Source: Streptococcus mitis
Lineage (GTDB): Bacteria > Bacillota > Bacilli > Lactobacillales > Streptococcaceae
DNA: 43,131 nt
Assembly: GCF_009496285.1 (NCBI RefSeq)
Contig: NZ_WIJK01000019.1
Span: forward strand, 1-43,131
Direction of reading: 5' to 3'
The notes beneath the pieces were generated by a model that did not search any database, had not been told where the DNA came from, and saw only the letters and a program-made list of their open reading frames with translations. A program made the translations under genes and the position numbers. Position 1 is the stretch's first letter. Every line of letters starts with the position of its first letter. Positions 34,402 to 43,131 of the stretch are shown here, in pieces.

Positions 34402-35406
34402 ATGAGAGAAATTATTGAAAAATTAGCGAACTTTGAAGATCTATCAAGTGTTGAAATGACAGATGTTATCGAACGCATCGTGACAGGGCGAGTGACAGAA
34501 GCACAAATCGCTTCACTACTTTTAGCTCTTAAAATGAAGGGAGAAACACCTGAAGAAAGAACAGCCCTCGCTCAAGTCATGAGAGGACATGCTCAACACA
34601 TTCCAACAAATATTCAAGATGCTATGGATAACTGTGGTACAGGTGGAGATAAGTCATTTAGCTTCAACATTTCTACAACTGCAGCCTTTGTCTTGGCAGG
34701 TGGAGGAATCCACATGGCCAAACATGGAAATCGCTCTATTTCTTCTAAATCTGGGTCAGCAGATGTCTTGCAAGCTTTGGGAATCAATATTGACCTCAAA
34801 CCATCACAATTGGGTAAGGTGTTTGATCAAACAGGAATCGTCTTTCTCTTTGCCAAAAACATGCACCCAGCCATGAAATACATTATGCCAGCTCGTTTGG
34901 AATTGGGAATTCCAACCATCATGAATTTGACAGGACCGCTCATCCATCCAATGATTTTGGAAACACAGCTTCTAGGAATCAGTCGTCCTGAACTTCTGGA
35001 AAGTACTGCTCAGGTCTTGAAAAACATGGGTCGCAAACGTGCCATTGTAGTAGCTGGTCCAGAAGGATTGGATGAAGCTGGTTTGAATGGAACTACCAGC
35101 ATTGCCCTTCTTGAAAATGGTGAAATTACTTTATCAACCTTTACTCCAGAAGATTTGGGAATGGAACGCATTGCTATTGAAGACATTCGTGGAGGAAATG
35201 CTCATGAGAATGCAGCCATTCTTGTCAGTGTTCTTAATAACGAACCAAGTCCATTCTTGGAAACAACAGTCTTAAATGCAGGTCTCGGATTCTACGCCAA
35301 TGGGAAAGCAGACAGTATCAAGGACGGAGTTGAATTGGCACGTCAAGTGATTGCCAGTGGTAAGGCCCTTGAAAAACTCAGACTACTACAGGAGTACCAA
35401 AGATGA
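34402..35406 (+). CDS. trpD: anthranilate phosphoribosyltransferase
   Basis: This 334-residue enzyme joins anthranilate to PRPP. The PRPP loop [18 protein letters not shown] (about 74-91) and [19 protein letters not shown] (about 107-125) are the family signatures. A GAGGAA site precedes the ATG; the stop overlaps trpC by 4 nt. Confidence 0.95.
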   Translation: MREIIEKLANFEDLSSVEMTDVIERIVTGRVTEAQIASLLLALKMKGETPEERTALAQVMRGHAQHIPTNIQDAMDNCGTGGDKSFSFNISTTAAFVLAGGGIHMAKHGNRSISSKSGSADVLQALGINIDLKPSQLGKVFDQTGIVFLFAKNMHPAMKYIMPARLELGIPTIMNLTGPLIHPMILETQLLGISRPELLESTAQVLKNMGRKRAIVVAGPEGLDEAGLNGTTSIALLENGEITLSTFTPEDLGMERIAIEDIRGGNAHENAAILVSVLNNEPSPFLETTVLNAGLGFYANGKADSIKDGVELARQVIASGKALEKLRLLQEYQR

Positions 35407-36170
35407 GTCAGGAATTTTTATCACGTATCCTAGAGCAAAAGGCGCGTGAAGTTGAAAAGATGGAGCGAGAGGAGCTTCAATCCTTGCGTCAAACTTATCG
35501 ATTGAGTGAATATTTAAAAAATCACCAAGACCGTTTGCAAATCATTGCTGAGGTCAAAAAGGCAAGTCCAAGTCTAGGTGATATCAATCTTGATGTGGAT
35601 ATCGTAAAACAGGCCCAGACTTACGAGGCTAACGGAGCAGTTATGATTTCTGTTCTGACAGATGAAGTTTTCTTCAAAGGTCATTTGGAGTACCTTCGTG
35701 AGATTTCTAGTCAGGTAGAGATTCCGACTTTAAACAAGGACTTTATCATTGATGAAAAGCAAGTCATCCGTGCTCGCAATGCAGGTGCGACCGTCATCTT
35801 GCTCATCGTAGCGGCCTTATCTGAAAAACGACTCAAGGAGCTTTATGACTACGCGACAGATCTTGGTCTAGAAGTTTTGGTGGAAACTCATAATCTTGCT
35901 GAACTGGAAGTGGCTCATAGACTTGGAGCTCAAATTATCGGTGTCAACAATCGCAACTTGACCACCTTTGAAGTCGACTTACAGACCAGTGTAGACTTGG
36001 CCAAATATTTCAAGGATGATTGCTTCTACATTTCCGAATCTGCTATTTTTACAGAGGAGGATGCAAAACGAGTAGCACCATACTTTAACGGAATTTTGGT
36101 GGGAACAGCTCTCATGCAAGCTGAAGATGTAGCCCAGAGAATCAAGGAGTTGCAGATTGACAAAGGTTAA
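35403..36170 (+). CDS. trpC: indole-3-glycerol phosphate synthase
   Basis: This 255-residue TIM-barrel enzyme closes the indole ring with loss of CO2 and water. Catalytic elements: [15 protein letters not shown] (Glu and Lys, about 48-62), LNKDFIID (Lys near 111), [12 protein letters not shown] (Glu), [13 protein letters not shown] and YISESAI. It is a single-function protein, not fused to TrpF. Its end overlaps trpF by 14 nt. Confidence 0.95.
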   Translation: MSQEFLSRILEQKAREVEKMEREELQSLRQTYRLSEYLKNHQDRLQIIAEVKKASPSLGDINLDVDIVKQAQTYEANGAVMISVLTDEVFFKGHLEYLREISSQVEIPTLNKDFIIDEKQVIRARNAGATVILLIVAALSEKRLKELYDYATDLGLEVLVETHNLAELEVAHRLGAQIIGVNNRNLTTFEVDLQTSVDLAKYFKDDCFYISESAIFTEEDAKRVAPYFNGILVGTALMQAEDVAQRIKELQIDKG

Positions 36171-36756
36171 GATTTGTGGACTATCGACCAAAGAAGCCGT
36201 AAAAACAACTGTGTCGGCTGGTGCAGACTACATTGGTTTTGTCTTTGCTCCTAGCAAAAGACAGGTGACCGTAGAACAAGCCATAGAGCTGGCTAAGTTT
36301 ATTCCTAGCCATATTCAAAAAGTTGGAGTATTTGTTTCACCCAGTCGGGTAGAACTGTTAGAAGCGGTAGACAAAGTTGGTTTGGATTTTGTACAAGTTC
36401 ACGGTCAGGTAGTAGATAAACTATTTGAAAATTTACCTTGTGGTAGCATTCAGGCTGTTCAGGTCGATGAAGGGGGGCATGTACCCAATTCTCAGGCAGA
36501 TTATCTACTCTTTGATGCACCTGTCGCAGGAAGTGGTCAAACATTTGACTGGGGGCGACTGGATACGACAGAACTGGCCCAGCCTTTCTTCATCGCAGGC
36601 GGGCTAAATGAGGACAATGTAGCAAGAGCAATTCAGCATTTCTATCCCTTTGCAGTAGATGTATCAAGCGGAGTAGAAACAGACGGACAAAAAGATCATG
36701 AAAAGATTATAAGATTTATAGAGAGGGTAAAGAATGGCATATCAAGAACCAAATAA
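36157..36756 (+). CDS. trpF: phosphoribosylanthranilate isomerase
   Basis: This 199-residue TIM-barrel enzyme performs the Amadori rearrangement of PRA to CdRP. The catalytic Cys is in [10 protein letters not shown] (residue 7) and the Asp is in [16 protein letters not shown] (about 167-182). The start is TTG at 36157, supported by AAGGAG at 36144-36149 and by the MTKVKICGL beginning shared by the family; no ATG is available. It overlaps trpC and trpB, pointing to tight translational coupling. Confidence 0.93.
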   Translation: MTKVKICGLSTKEAVKTTVSAGADYIGFVFAPSKRQVTVEQAIELAKFIPSHIQKVGVFVSPSRVELLEAVDKVGLDFVQVHGQVVDKLFENLPCGSIQAVQVDEGGHVPNSQADYLLFDAPVAGSGQTFDWGRLDTTELAQPFFIAGGLNEDNVARAIQHFYPFAVDVSSGVETDGQKDHEKIIRFIERVKNGISRTK

Positions 36757-37957
36757 AGATGGATTTTACGGAAAATTCGGTGGACGCTTTGTCCCAGAAA
36801 CATTGATGACAGCAGTATTGGAGTTAGAAGAGGCTTATCGTGAAAGTCAGGCAGATCCAAGTTTCCAAGAGGAGTTAAACCAACTTTTGCGCCAATATGT
36901 AGGTCGTGAAACACCTCTTTACTACGCAAAAAACTTGACCCAGCATATCGGCGGAGCCAAGATTTACCTTAAACGTGAAGACCTCAACCATACAGGCGCC
37001 CACAAGATTAACAATGCCTTAGGACAAGTTTTACTGGCTAAACGCATGGGCAAGAAGAAAATTATCGCTGAGACAGGTGCTGGTCAACACGGTGTGGCAA
37101 CTGCAACAGCTGCAGCTCTCTTCAACATGGAATGTACTATCTACATGGGCGAGGAAGATGTCAAACGCCAAGCCCTCAATGTTTTCCGCATGGAGCTTTT
37201 AGGAGCTAAGGTAGAGGCTGTGACAGATGGTTCGCGCGTGCTCAAGGATGCGGTCAATGCAGCCCTTCGTTCTTGGGTTGCAAATATCGATGATACCCAC
37301 TATATCCTTGGTTCTGCCTTGGGGCCCCATCCTTTCCCAGAAATTGTTCGTGATTTCCAAAGTGTTATCGGAAGAGAAGCCAAACAACAGTACCGTGAAT
37401 TGACAGGTGAAAATTTACCAGATGCCCTAGTAGCCTGTGTTGGTGGTGGCTCTAATGCCATCGGACTCTTCCATCCATTTGTGGAAGATGAGGCAGTAGC
37501 TATGTATGGTGCTGAAGCAGCAGGACTCGGTGTGGATACAGAGCACCACGCAGCTACCTTGACCAAGGGTCGTCCGGGTGTCCTTCACGGTTCTCTCATG
37601 GATGTGCTCCAAGATGCCCATGGTCAAATTCTTGAAGCCTTCTCTATCTCAGCAGGTTTGGACTATCCAGGTATCGGTCCAGAGCATTCCCATTACCACG
37701 ATATCAAGCGTGCGACTTATGTGCCAGTGACAGATGAGGAAGCCTTGGAAGGATTTCAACTTTTGTCTCGTGTGGAAGGAATTATCCCAGCTTTGGAATC
37801 TAGCCATGCCATCGCCTTTGCGGTGAAATTAGCCAAAGAACTTGGACCAGAAAAGTCTATGATTGTCTGCCTATCAGGTCGTGGGGACAAGGATGTGGTT
37901 CAAGTCAAGGACCGTTTGGAAGCAGATGCAGCAAAGAAGGGAGAAGCTCATGCCTAA
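36734..37957 (+). CDS. trpB: tryptophan synthase beta subunit (operon copy)
   Basis: This 407-residue PLP enzyme carries the standard motifs: [16 protein letters not shown] with the PLP lysine, [15 protein letters not shown] with catalytic Glu, [10 protein letters not shown] for phosphate, [23 protein letters not shown] and LSGRGDKD. It should pair with TrpA and receive indole through the tunnel. It overlaps trpF by 23 nt and trpA by 8 nt. This is the expected operon copy; compare the extra copy at 30995. Confidence 0.95.
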   Translation: MAYQEPNKDGFYGKFGGRFVPETLMTAVLELEEAYRESQADPSFQEELNQLLRQYVGRETPLYYAKNLTQHIGGAKIYLKREDLNHTGAHKINNALGQVLLAKRMGKKKIIAETGAGQHGVATATAAALFNMECTIYMGEEDVKRQALNVFRMELLGAKVEAVTDGSRVLKDAVNAALRSWVANIDDTHYILGSALGPHPFPEIVRDFQSVIGREAKQQYRELTGENLPDALVACVGGGSNAIGLFHPFVEDEAVAMYGAEAAGLGVDTEHHAATLTKGRPGVLHGSLMDVLQDAHGQILEAFSISAGLDYPGIGPEHSHYHDIKRATYVPVTDEEALEGFQLLSRVEGIIPALESSHAIAFAVKLAKELGPEKSMIVCLSGRGDKDVVQVKDRLEADAAKKGEAHA

Positions 37958-38732
37958 GACACTAACAGAAAAATTAAACGCTATAAAAGCAGCTGGAAAA
38001 GGAATTTTTGTTCCCTATATCATGGCTGGAGACCATGAGAAAGGTTTGGATGGACTCGGAGAAACAATACACTTTTTAGAAGATTTGGGTGTTTCGGCTA
38101 TTGAAGTGGGTATTCCCTTTTCAGACCCTGTTGCAGATGGACCTGTTATCGAAGAAGCTGGCTTGCGCAGTCTAGCCCACGGGACCTCTACCCAGGCTTT
38201 GGTTGAAACCTTGAAAACCATTGAAACAGAGGTTCCACTTGTCATCATGACCTACTTTAACCCCCTCTTTCAGTATGGTGTGGAGAAATTGGTTAAAGAT
38301 CTTGCTGATACAGCAGTCAAGGGCTTGATTATTCCGGATCTCCCTCATGAGCATGCTAATTTTGTAGAGCCCTTCTTGGCAGGTACAGACATTGCTTTGA
38401 TTCCCTTAGTTAGTTTGACAACAGGAATTGACCGTCAAAAAGAACTCATTGAAGGGGCAGAAGGATTTATCTATGCCGTTGCTATCAATGGGGTCACAGG
38501 GAAATCAGGAAATTACCGAGATGACTTGGACAAGCACTTGTCTCAACTTCATCAAGTGGCTGACATTCCAGTCTTGACCGGTTTTGGTGTATCCACACAG
38601 TCTGATGTAGAACGCTTCAATGCTGTATCAGACGGTGTTATCGTTGGTTCGAAGATTGTTAAGGCTCTGCATGAAGGACAAGTAGCAGAAATCGCTGACT
38701 TTATCCGAGAAGCAGTAGCTTCCCAAAAATAA
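37950..38732 (+). CDS. trpA: tryptophan synthase alpha subunit
   Basis: This 260-residue TIM-barrel enzyme splits indole-3-glycerol phosphate to indole and glyceraldehyde 3-phosphate. The catalytic Glu and Asp lie in [18 protein letters not shown] (about 50-67). [29 protein letters not shown] and VLTGFGVS form the phosphate-binding end. The ATG at 37950 lies inside the end of trpB; the longer frame upstream is an out-of-frame extension within trpB. No terminator is seen after it, and its 3' end overlaps the convergent cclA by 32 nt. Confidence 0.95.
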   Translation: MPKTLTEKLNAIKAAGKGIFVPYIMAGDHEKGLDGLGETIHFLEDLGVSAIEVGIPFSDPVADGPVIEEAGLRSLAHGTSTQALVETLKTIETEVPLVIMTYFNPLFQYGVEKLVKDLADTAVKGLIIPDLPHEHANFVEPFLAGTDIALIPLVSLTTGIDRQKELIEGAEGFIYAVAINGVTGKSGNYRDDLDKHLSQLHQVADIPVLTGFGVSTQSDVERFNAVSDGVIVGSKIVKALHEGQVAEIADFIREAVASQK

Positions 38733-39363
38733 TCACGCAAGCAGCTAGCAAGAGGAAGGGCACAAAAGGAAGTCTTTCCTTTTTCTTTAGTAGGAGAAAG
38801 GCTAGAATGCCAGTTGTGGAAGCAAATTGAATTAAAATCAGAATTTCTGTAAGTGTAAAGACGAGTGCACAAGAAGCCAGAAAGAGAAAATCACCTGCAC
38901 CTATGCGAATATTAATAACATGAGCAATGATTCCAAGAATCAAGAAGAAAGCCATAGCCAGATTCCAACTACAGAAAAACATGAGGATTAGGTGGAAAGT
39001 CAGCCAGACTAGTAAGGGATATTCCTGATGGCGAAAGTCATAGATGCCCAAGGTCAAGCCGGCAGTGATTAAAATGACTTGTCCCAAAGTTAAAAATCCC
39101 ACAGCCCCAGCCAGAAAGAGCAGTCCCAAGCAAAACTCAAAGAAAGCATACCAGAAAGGATAGTGGACCTTACAATAGCGACAGCGAAAGCGCCCAATTA
39201 CTTGAGAGATAATCGGAATCAAATCCAGTGGTCTCAAGCGAGTCTGACAAGAATCACAGTGACTTGCAGGAAAGACGATGGATTGTTCCGGGAAGCGATC
39301 GATGACTAAACCTAGAAAGGAAGCAAGAATCGTTCCAACAAGAAAAAAGTAAAGGTGAATCAT
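38701..39363 (-). CDS. cclA: type IV prepilin peptidase (competence, CclA/ComC-like)
   Basis: This 220-residue membrane aspartic peptidase cleaves and N-methylates type IV pilin-like proteins for the competence pseudopilus. The N-terminal domain has two CxxC pairs (CDSC and CRYC, about 36-63). The two catalytic Asp are in [11 protein letters not shown] (about 109) and GAGDFLFLA (about 155, GxGD). About seven spans are visible. No Shine-Dalgarno precedes the ATG. TCCGAATT (minus strand, 39371-39378) is a near cin-box just upstream. Confidence 0.9.
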   Translation of the reverse strand: MIHLYFFLVGTILASFLGLVIDRFPEQSIVFPASHCDSCQTRLRPLDLIPIISQVIGRFRCRYCKVHYPFWYAFFEFCLGLLFLAGAVGFLTLGQVILITAGLTLGIYDFRHQEYPLLVWLTFHLILMFFCSWNLAMAFFLILGIIAHVINIRIGAGDFLFLASCALVFTLTEILILIQFASTTGILAFLLLKKKERLPFVPFLLLAACVIIFGKLLLLG

Positions 39364-39370
39364 ACTTATT

Positions 39371-39401
39371 AATTCGGAAAAAATAAGAGAAAGAGTATAA
39401 T
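39371..39401. promoter_or_regulatory. divergent promoters: cin-box-like site for cclA and TATAAT for the GNAT gene
   Basis: On the minus strand TCCGAATT (39371-39378) matches TNCGAATA except for its last base, preceded by a T-run; it would start transcription almost at the cclA AUG. On the plus strand TATAAT (39396-39401) serves the acetyltransferase gene. Confidence 0.45.
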
Positions 39402-39433
39402 AGTTGGATAAAGGAGAAATTTTAGGAGCAAAT

Positions 39434-39889
39434 ATGAAAATTCACTTTGAAAAAGGACTTCAGATAGAAAATGCCCAACTCATTTGTCGCTGGTCTAATG
39501 CTTTGGGAGAAAGTTTTCAGAAGCAATGGATGGGACCCAAAATTTCTTATCCCTTGATTGTCCAATCCTTACAAAAGCTGGAAGGAATTTTTTCCATTTT
39601 TGCTGGAGAAGAGTTTGTAGGCATCATCCAGCAAATCAAACTAGAAGATAAAAATCTTCATATCGGCAGATTTCTCATAGCTCCACAGAAGCAGGGGAAA
39701 GGATTAGGTCGGAAAGTTTTCCAAGACTTCGTTCAAGAAATGTTTGAAAATAAAGAAATAGAGAGTATTTCCCTAACGGTTTTTGAATCAAATCAAAGAG
39801 CCAAAAATCTCTACCACAAAGAGGGATTTGAAATCGTTCAAACCATTGAAGTTCCAGAATGTAAATACATAATGAAAAAATCTAGATAA
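39434..39889 (+). CDS. GNAT-family N-acetyltransferase
   Basis: This 151-residue protein has the acetyl-CoA motif LHIGRFLIAPQKQGKGLGRK (R/QxxGxG/A form, QGKGLG) near residues 76-95. NQRAKNLYHKEGFEIVQ near 125 is the classic GNAT C-terminal element. The ATG at 39434 follows AGGAG; the upstream TTG in the same frame is less likely. The substrate is unknown. It is monocistronic, placed between cclA and truA. Confidence 0.83.
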   Translation: MKIHFEKGLQIENAQLICRWSNALGESFQKQWMGPKISYPLIVQSLQKLEGIFSIFAGEEFVGIIQQIKLEDKNLHIGRFLIAPQKQGKGLGRKVFQDFVQEMFENKEIESISLTVFESNQRAKNLYHKEGFEIVQTIEVPECKYIMKKSR

Positions 39890-39939
39890 GAACTAAATTA
39901 CACTAGGAACTGTCCCCTTACAATTTTTAATTCTCAAAC

Positions 39940-39968
39940 TTGTTGCAGAGAAATTTTCTTGATAAAAT
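39940..39968 (+). promoter_or_regulatory. truA promoter, predicted leaderless start
   Basis: TTGTTG (39940-39945), 17 bp and TAAAAT (39963-39968). The expected +1 is the A of the truA ATG at 39975. No Shine-Dalgarno is present, in agreement with leaderless translation. Confidence 0.5.
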
Positions 39969-39974
39969 AGATAC

Positions 39975-40724
39975 ATGACTAGATATAAAGCTATAATTTC
40001 CTATGATGGCTACGCTTTTGCTGGTTTTCAGCGGCAACCTCATGCGCGTAGTGTTCAGGAGGAAATTGAAAAAACTTTAACCAAATTAAATAAGGGACAA
40101 GCCATTACCATTCATGGCGCTGGGCGAACGGACAGTGGCGTTCATGCTTTAGGACAGGTCATCCACTTTGATCTTCCCTATCAGATGGATGAGGAAAAAC
40201 TTCGTTTTGCTCTTGATACTCAAAGTCCTGAAGATATCGATGTGATTTCGATTGAGATTGTGGCTGATGATTTTCATTGCCGCTATGCTAAGCATAGCAA
40301 GACCTATGAGTTTATCGTAGATAGAGGACGTCCTAAAAATCCTATGCGTCGCCATTATGCGACTCATTATCCCTATCCACTCGATGTGGAGCGGATGCAA
40401 CTTGCTGTAAAAAAATTAGAGGGAACACATGACTTTACTGGTTTTACAGCATCAGGGACTAGTGTGGAAGACAAGGTTCGAACGATCACAGAAGCTAGTC
40501 TTAGGGTTGATGAAACAGGGCAGTTTTTGACCTTTACCTTCTCAGGCAATGGTTTCCTCTATAAGCAGATTCGAAATATGGTTGGGACCTTGCTAAAAAT
40601 TGGCAACAATCGGATGCCCATTGAGCAGATTGACCTGATTTTGGAGAAAAAAGACAGACAGTTGGGAGGCCCGACTGCAGCACCCAATGGTTTGTATTTG
40701 AAGGAGATTCGTTATGAAGAATAA
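39975..40724 (+). CDS. truA: tRNA pseudouridine(38-40) synthase
   Basis: This 249-residue enzyme isomerises uridines 38, 39 and 40 in the tRNA anticodon arm. The catalytic Asp is D53 in [26 protein letters not shown] and [17 protein letters not shown] are the second-domain motifs. It has full family length. It overlaps the kinase gene by 11 nt, so truA, the kinase and the ECF component form one operon. Confidence 0.94.
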   Translation: MTRYKAIISYDGYAFAGFQRQPHARSVQEEIEKTLTKLNKGQAITIHGAGRTDSGVHALGQVIHFDLPYQMDEEKLRFALDTQSPEDIDVISIEIVADDFHCRYAKHSKTYEFIVDRGRPKNPMRRHYATHYPYPLDVERMQLAVKKLEGTHDFTGFTASGTSVEDKVRTITEASLRVDETGQFLTFTFSGNGFLYKQIRNMVGTLLKIGNNRMPIEQIDLILEKKDRQLGGPTAAPNGLYLKEIRYEE

Positions 40725-41487
40725 TCGTATTTTAGCACTTTCAGGAAATGATATTTTTAGTGGTGGTGGACTAGCTGCTGACCTTGCGACTTATACTTTA
40801 AATGGTTTGCATGGTTTTGTAGCCATGACTTGCTTGACTGCCTTGACAGAAAATGGTTTTGAAGTATTCCCGACGGATGAGACTATTTTTCAACAACAGT
40901 TGGATAGTCTTAAAAGCGTAGACTTTGGAGGGATTAAGATTGGTCTCTTGCCGACTGTTGGTGTTGCTGAGAAAGCATTGAATTTTATCAAGGAAAGATC
41001 AGGAGTCCCTGTCGTTCTGGATCCTGTATTGGTTTGTAAGGAAACGCATGATGTTGCAGTTAGCGAACTCTGTCAAGAGTTGATTCGCTTTTTCCCTTAT
41101 GTATCTGTGATTACTCCTAATCTTCCTGAGGCAGAGTTGCTTGCAGATCAAAAGATTGAAAGTCTGGATGATATGAAAGCTGCAGCTCAGAAATTACATG
41201 GCTTAGGAGCGCCAGCAGTCATTATCAAAGGTGGAAATCGCCTTAGTCAGGATAAGGCTGTGGATGTTTTTTATGATGGTCATGACTTTACCATTTTAGA
41301 AAATCCAGTCTTAGGAGGTCAAAATGCTGGTGCAGGTTGTACCTTTGCATCGAGCATTGCCAGTCAATTAGTACAAGGAGAGGAGCTCTTACCAGCAGTT
41401 GAGAGTTCTAAAGCCTTTGTTTACCGTGCCATCGCACAAGCAGATCAATATGGAGTCAGACAATATGAAGCAAACCAAAACAAGTAA
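40714..41487 (+). CDS. ThiD/PdxK-type kinase (hydroxymethylpyrimidine or pyridoxine kinase)
   Basis: This 257-residue ribokinase-fold kinase is of the ThiD family. The N-terminal [20 protein letters not shown] binds substrate (Asp and Gly-rich). [10 protein letters not shown] and [11 protein letters not shown] are middle motifs, and [17 protein letters not shown] (about 205-221) holds the anion hole and catalytic Cys/base region. The overlap with the ECF vitamin-transporter subunit suggests salvage of an imported vitamer, B6 or the thiamine pyrimidine. The sequence alone does not decide between them. Confidence 0.85.
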   Translation: MKNNRILALSGNDIFSGGGLAADLATYTLNGLHGFVAMTCLTALTENGFEVFPTDETIFQQQLDSLKSVDFGGIKIGLLPTVGVAEKALNFIKERSGVPVVLDPVLVCKETHDVAVSELCQELIRFFPYVSVITPNLPEAELLADQKIESLDDMKAAAQKLHGLGAPAVIIKGGNRLSQDKAVDVFYDGHDFTILENPVLGGQNAGAGCTFASSIASQLVQGEELLPAVESSKAFVYRAIAQADQYGVRQYEANQNK

Positions 41488-41932
41488 AATCGCCCTATTA
41501 TCTATACTAACTGCTCTATCAGTAGTTTTAGGTTATATTGTAAAAATCCCAACTCAAGCAGGAATCTTAACTCTTTTAGATGCAGGAATCTTCTTTACCG
41601 CTTTTTATTATGGGCGCCGTGAAGGAGCCATCGTTGGGGGTCTAGGAGGTTTCCTCATTGACCTGATTTCAGGTTACCCTCACTGGATGTTCTTCAGCTT
41701 GCTTTTCCATGGTCTGCAGGGATATTTTGCAGGTTTTAAAGGAAAATGGCAGGGGCTTGGATTAGTTTTGGCGACTATCATCATGGTAGCTGGATATGCA
41801 TGTGCGACTGCTTGGATGAAAGGTTGGGGGCAAGCCTGGTTAGATGTCCCTCACAATCTGTTACAGAATTTTGTTGGGATGGTTGTTGGGTATCTTCTAT
41901 ATCGGAGTATCAAGAACATTAGTAAGCAGTAA
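41465..41932 (+). CDS. ECF transporter S component (vitamin B6- or HMP-type)
   Basis: This 155-residue membrane protein has about five or six spans. It binds a vitamin and docks on the shared ECF energising module (EcfA, EcfA', EcfT), which is not in this window. The N-terminal Ala/Leu-rich helix IALLSILTALSVVLGYIVKI and ALDAG-like LTLLDAGIFFTAFYYGRREG are typical of S components. I prefer the ATG at 41465, with GGAG about 9 nt upstream; one at 41450 is possible. It overlaps the kinase gene by 23 nt, which suggests the same vitamer. Confidence 0.83.
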   Translation: MKQTKTSKIALLSILTALSVVLGYIVKIPTQAGILTLLDAGIFFTAFYYGRREGAIVGGLGGFLIDLISGYPHWMFFSLLFHGLQGYFAGFKGKWQGLGLVLATIIMVAGYACATAWMKGWGQAWLDVPHNLLQNFVGMVVGYLLYRSIKNISKQ

Positions 41933-41954
41933 AAATAGTCTTCCATGGCAACTA

Positions 41955-41983
41955 TTGAAAAAACTCTGATAATTTGCTAAAAT
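41955..41983 (+). promoter_or_regulatory. yqgQ promoter, predicted leaderless start
   Basis: TTGAAA (41955-41960), 17 bp and TAAAAT (41978-41983). The expected +1 is at or one base before the ATG at 41991. The other ATG, at 41982, lies inside the -10 and cannot be used from this promoter. Confidence 0.5.
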
Positions 41984-41990
41984 GAAAGCT

Positions 41991-42206
41991 ATGAAAACAC
42001 TCTACGATGTGCAACAATTTCTCAAACAGTTTGGTATCATTGTCTATATGGGAAAACGTCTCTATGACATTGAACTGATGAAGATCGAGTTATCGCGAAT
42101 CTATGATGCAGGCTTGATGGACAAGCTGGACTATCTTGAAGCGGAGGCTGTTCTTCGCAGAGAGCACAAACTAGAATTAGACTATTTAGAAAAAAATGGA
42201 GATTAG
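41991..42206 (+). CDS. yqgQ: YqgQ-family small cytosolic protein (DUF910)
   Basis: This 71-residue all-helical protein, MKTLYDVQQFLKQFGIIVY followed by a charged two-helix region (RLYDIELMKIELSRIYDAG), matches the YqgQ family. Its function is unknown. The start at 41991 is preferred over 41982 because the latter overlaps the -10. It is followed 5 bp later by the rhodanese-fold gene, as is common for this family in Firmicutes. Confidence 0.82.
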   Translation: MKTLYDVQQFLKQFGIIVYMGKRLYDIELMKIELSRIYDAGLMDKLDYLEAEAVLRREHKLELDYLEKNGD

Positions 42207-42211
42207 GTAAT

Positions 42212-42592
42212 ATGGTAACTTGGGTATTATGGGGACTTATTGTAGCGATGTTGGCATGGATGGGATACAACTATCTTCGCATTCGTCGTGCAGCGAAAAT
42301 TGTAGACAATGCAGAGTTTGAGTCTTTGATTCGTACAGGTCAGTTGATCGACTTGCGTGATCCAGCTGACTTCCACAAAAAACATATCCTTGGAGCTCGT
42401 AATATTCCTTCAAACCAATTGAAGACAAGTCTTGCAGCTCTTCGCAAGGATAAACCTGTCCTTCTCTATGAAAACCAACGTGCGCAACGTGTCACAAATG
42501 CAGCACTTTTCTTGAAAAAACAAGGTTTCTCAGAAATCTATATCCTCTCTTACGGATTGGATTCTTGGACAGGGAAGGTGAAATCTAATTAA
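42212..42592 (+). CDS. membrane-anchored rhodanese-fold protein without active-site Cys (YqhL-like)
   Basis: This 126-residue protein has one N-terminal membrane span (about 4-22) and a rhodanese domain (30-125): LIDLRDPADFHKKHILGARNIP is the family entry motif. The loop that normally reads YC..G.RS is LLYENQRAQRVTNAALFL, with no cysteine, so sulfur transfer is unlikely and a binding or signalling role is more probable. It is cotranscribed with yqgQ (GGAG ribosome site inside the yqgQ end). Confidence 0.83.
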   Translation: MVTWVLWGLIVAMLAWMGYNYLRIRRAAKIVDNAEFESLIRTGQLIDLRDPADFHKKHILGARNIPSNQLKTSLAALRKDKPVLLYENQRAQRVTNAALFLKKQGFSEIYILSYGLDSWTGKVKSN

Positions 42593-42643
42593 CAATGTGA
42601 AAAAACTTGTCACATATGTTTAATATAAAGTCTTGGCTTTTTA

Positions 42644-42652
42644 TGGTATAAT
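42644..42652 (+). promoter_or_regulatory. extended -10 promoter
   Basis: TGGTATAAT (TG at 42644-42645, TATAAT at 42647-42652) lies upstream of the small membrane-protein gene. Confidence 0.6.
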
Positions 42653-42684
42653 TGTTAGTATAAAATTTAAGGAGTTTTTTGAAG

Positions 42685-42912
42685 ATGAAAGAAAAGAAAA
42701 AACCATCACTTGTTTTAGGTGTCCTATCTATCGTCCTTGGTTTGCTATCTCCAATCGTAGGTCTCGTTTTGGGGATCATTGGTCTAGTCTTGGCTAATTC
42801 ACATCAAAAAGAATCTGAGCTTGATTACAAAACAGAACGAATTCTTAATATCGTAGGGATTGTAATTTCTGTAGTCAACTGGGTTGCAGGGCTCATTTTA
42901 ATGATGCACTAA
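42685..42912 (+). CDS. small DUF4190-like membrane protein
   Basis: This 75-residue protein has a Lys-rich N-terminus, a Gly/Leu/Ile-rich double span (about 8-38, with the G.L..I.GLV.. pattern of DUF4190 proteins) and a second span at the C-terminus (about 54-74). A short charged loop (HQKESELDYKTER) separates them. The start at 42685 is 10 nt after AAGGAG; the upstream in-frame TTG is less likely. The function is unknown. Confidence 0.75.
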   Translation: MKEKKKPSLVLGVLSIVLGLLSPIVGLVLGIIGLVLANSHQKESELDYKTERILNIVGIVISVVNWVAGLILMMH

Positions 42913-42961
42913 TCAGGATTCTAACAAAAAAAGCTTTATCTTTAAAAGCTCAGATTGAAGA

Positions 42962-42998
42962 CAAAGTCCTTGGAAGTCAAGTTTCTAAGGGCTTTTCT
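42962..42998 (+). terminator. terminator or IS end hairpin
   Basis: AAAGTCCTT / AAGGGCTTT arms with a long loop are followed by TCTTTG. It may end the small membrane-protein gene, or be part of the left end of the insertion sequence that follows. Confidence 0.45.
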
Positions 42999-43047
42999 TT
43001 GTGTAAAGTCGTATAATAGAGGTAAGAAGAGTTGTGAGGTAATCCCT

Positions 43048-43131
43048 ATGTTTCACAAAGAAAATCCTGATTATAATCGTAAGCAATATGGTTTCTATAC
43101 AATAGACGAATTGGTCCCTAAAGATCACTTT
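43048..43131 (+). CDS. IS1182-type transposase, N-terminal fragment (runs off the window)
   Basis: The last 28 codons of the window read MFHKENPDYNRKQYGFYTID followed by ELVPKDHF. This is like the start of streptococcal IS1182-family DDE transposases (the YTIDELVPKDH motif). A TATAAT at 43012-43017 and TGAGGT before the ATG supply expression signals. Whether the gene is intact cannot be known, as it continues beyond the edge. Confidence 0.75.
   Translation, partial: MFHKENPDYNRKQYGFYTIDELVPKDHF

Noticed and set aside
37863..37949. N-terminal extension of trpA into trpB
   Set aside because: It is out-of-frame reading of trpB. The MPKTLTEKL start at 37950 fits the family.

Overview
The window is chromosomal DNA from a low-GC Gram-positive coccus, most likely a mitis-group Streptococcus (S. 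mitis/oralis/infantis-like). The basis is an LPXTG surface protein, extended -10 promoters (TGnTATAAT), T-box leaders, and a gene order that, from memory, matches the pneumococcal block running from the MarR/choline-transporter genes through czcD, adhC, galRKT, exoA and the teichoic-acid sugar genes to the trp operon and cclA. No rRNA, tRNA or CRISPR array was seen.

Region 1 (1-9120) is accessory DNA. It contains two short relics of the 3' end of rpsI (ribosomal protein S9, ending PGLKKARKASQFSKR) at 4236-4283 and 9009-9056. Each is followed by a terminator. They look like attachment-site remnants of elements that integrate at the end of rpsI, stacked in tandem. Left of the first relic are an XRE regulator, a divergent LPXTG protein with a SEC10/PgrA-like domain, and an AT-rich orphan gene. 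Between the relics are a LysR regulator, a second related XRE regulator, and the malolactic genes mleS-mleP. No integrase or relaxase lies in the window.

Region 2 (9120-11330) is a loose patch. It holds a multi-hairpin intergenic element, a DUF6287 surface protein with a cin-box-like site, a GNAT acetyltransferase, and a membrane-protein gene broken by an in-frame TAG.

Region 3 (11330-30640) is core chromosome. It runs: MarR - NmrA-like reductase - betaine/choline ABC transporter; a small membrane protein with a 30-bp tandem repeat; sczA-like TetR and czcD zinc efflux; adhC (without the nmlR gene expected beside it); galR and galKT; a PaaI thioesterase; exoA and a VOC protein; a DUF3290-DUF421 pair; a heterodimeric ABC exporter; and a phosphosugar transferase plus aminotransferase for the first sugar of teichoic acid.

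Region 4 (30640-38732) is tryptophan synthesis with an unusual layout: promoter - Trp T-box - an extra trpB - a second Trp T-box starting two bases after the trpB stop - trpEGDCFBA. No promoter is evident between the two parts, so the main operon may sit behind two serial tryptophan-tRNA sensors.

Region 5 (38701-43131) has the convergent prepilin peptidase cclA, a GNAT, truA-thiD-ECF S component, yqgQ, a rhodanese-fold protein lacking the active-site Cys, a small membrane protein, and the first 28 codons of an IS transposase at the edge. The truA and yqgQ promoters are placed so that the mRNA would start at or next to the AUG (leaderless).
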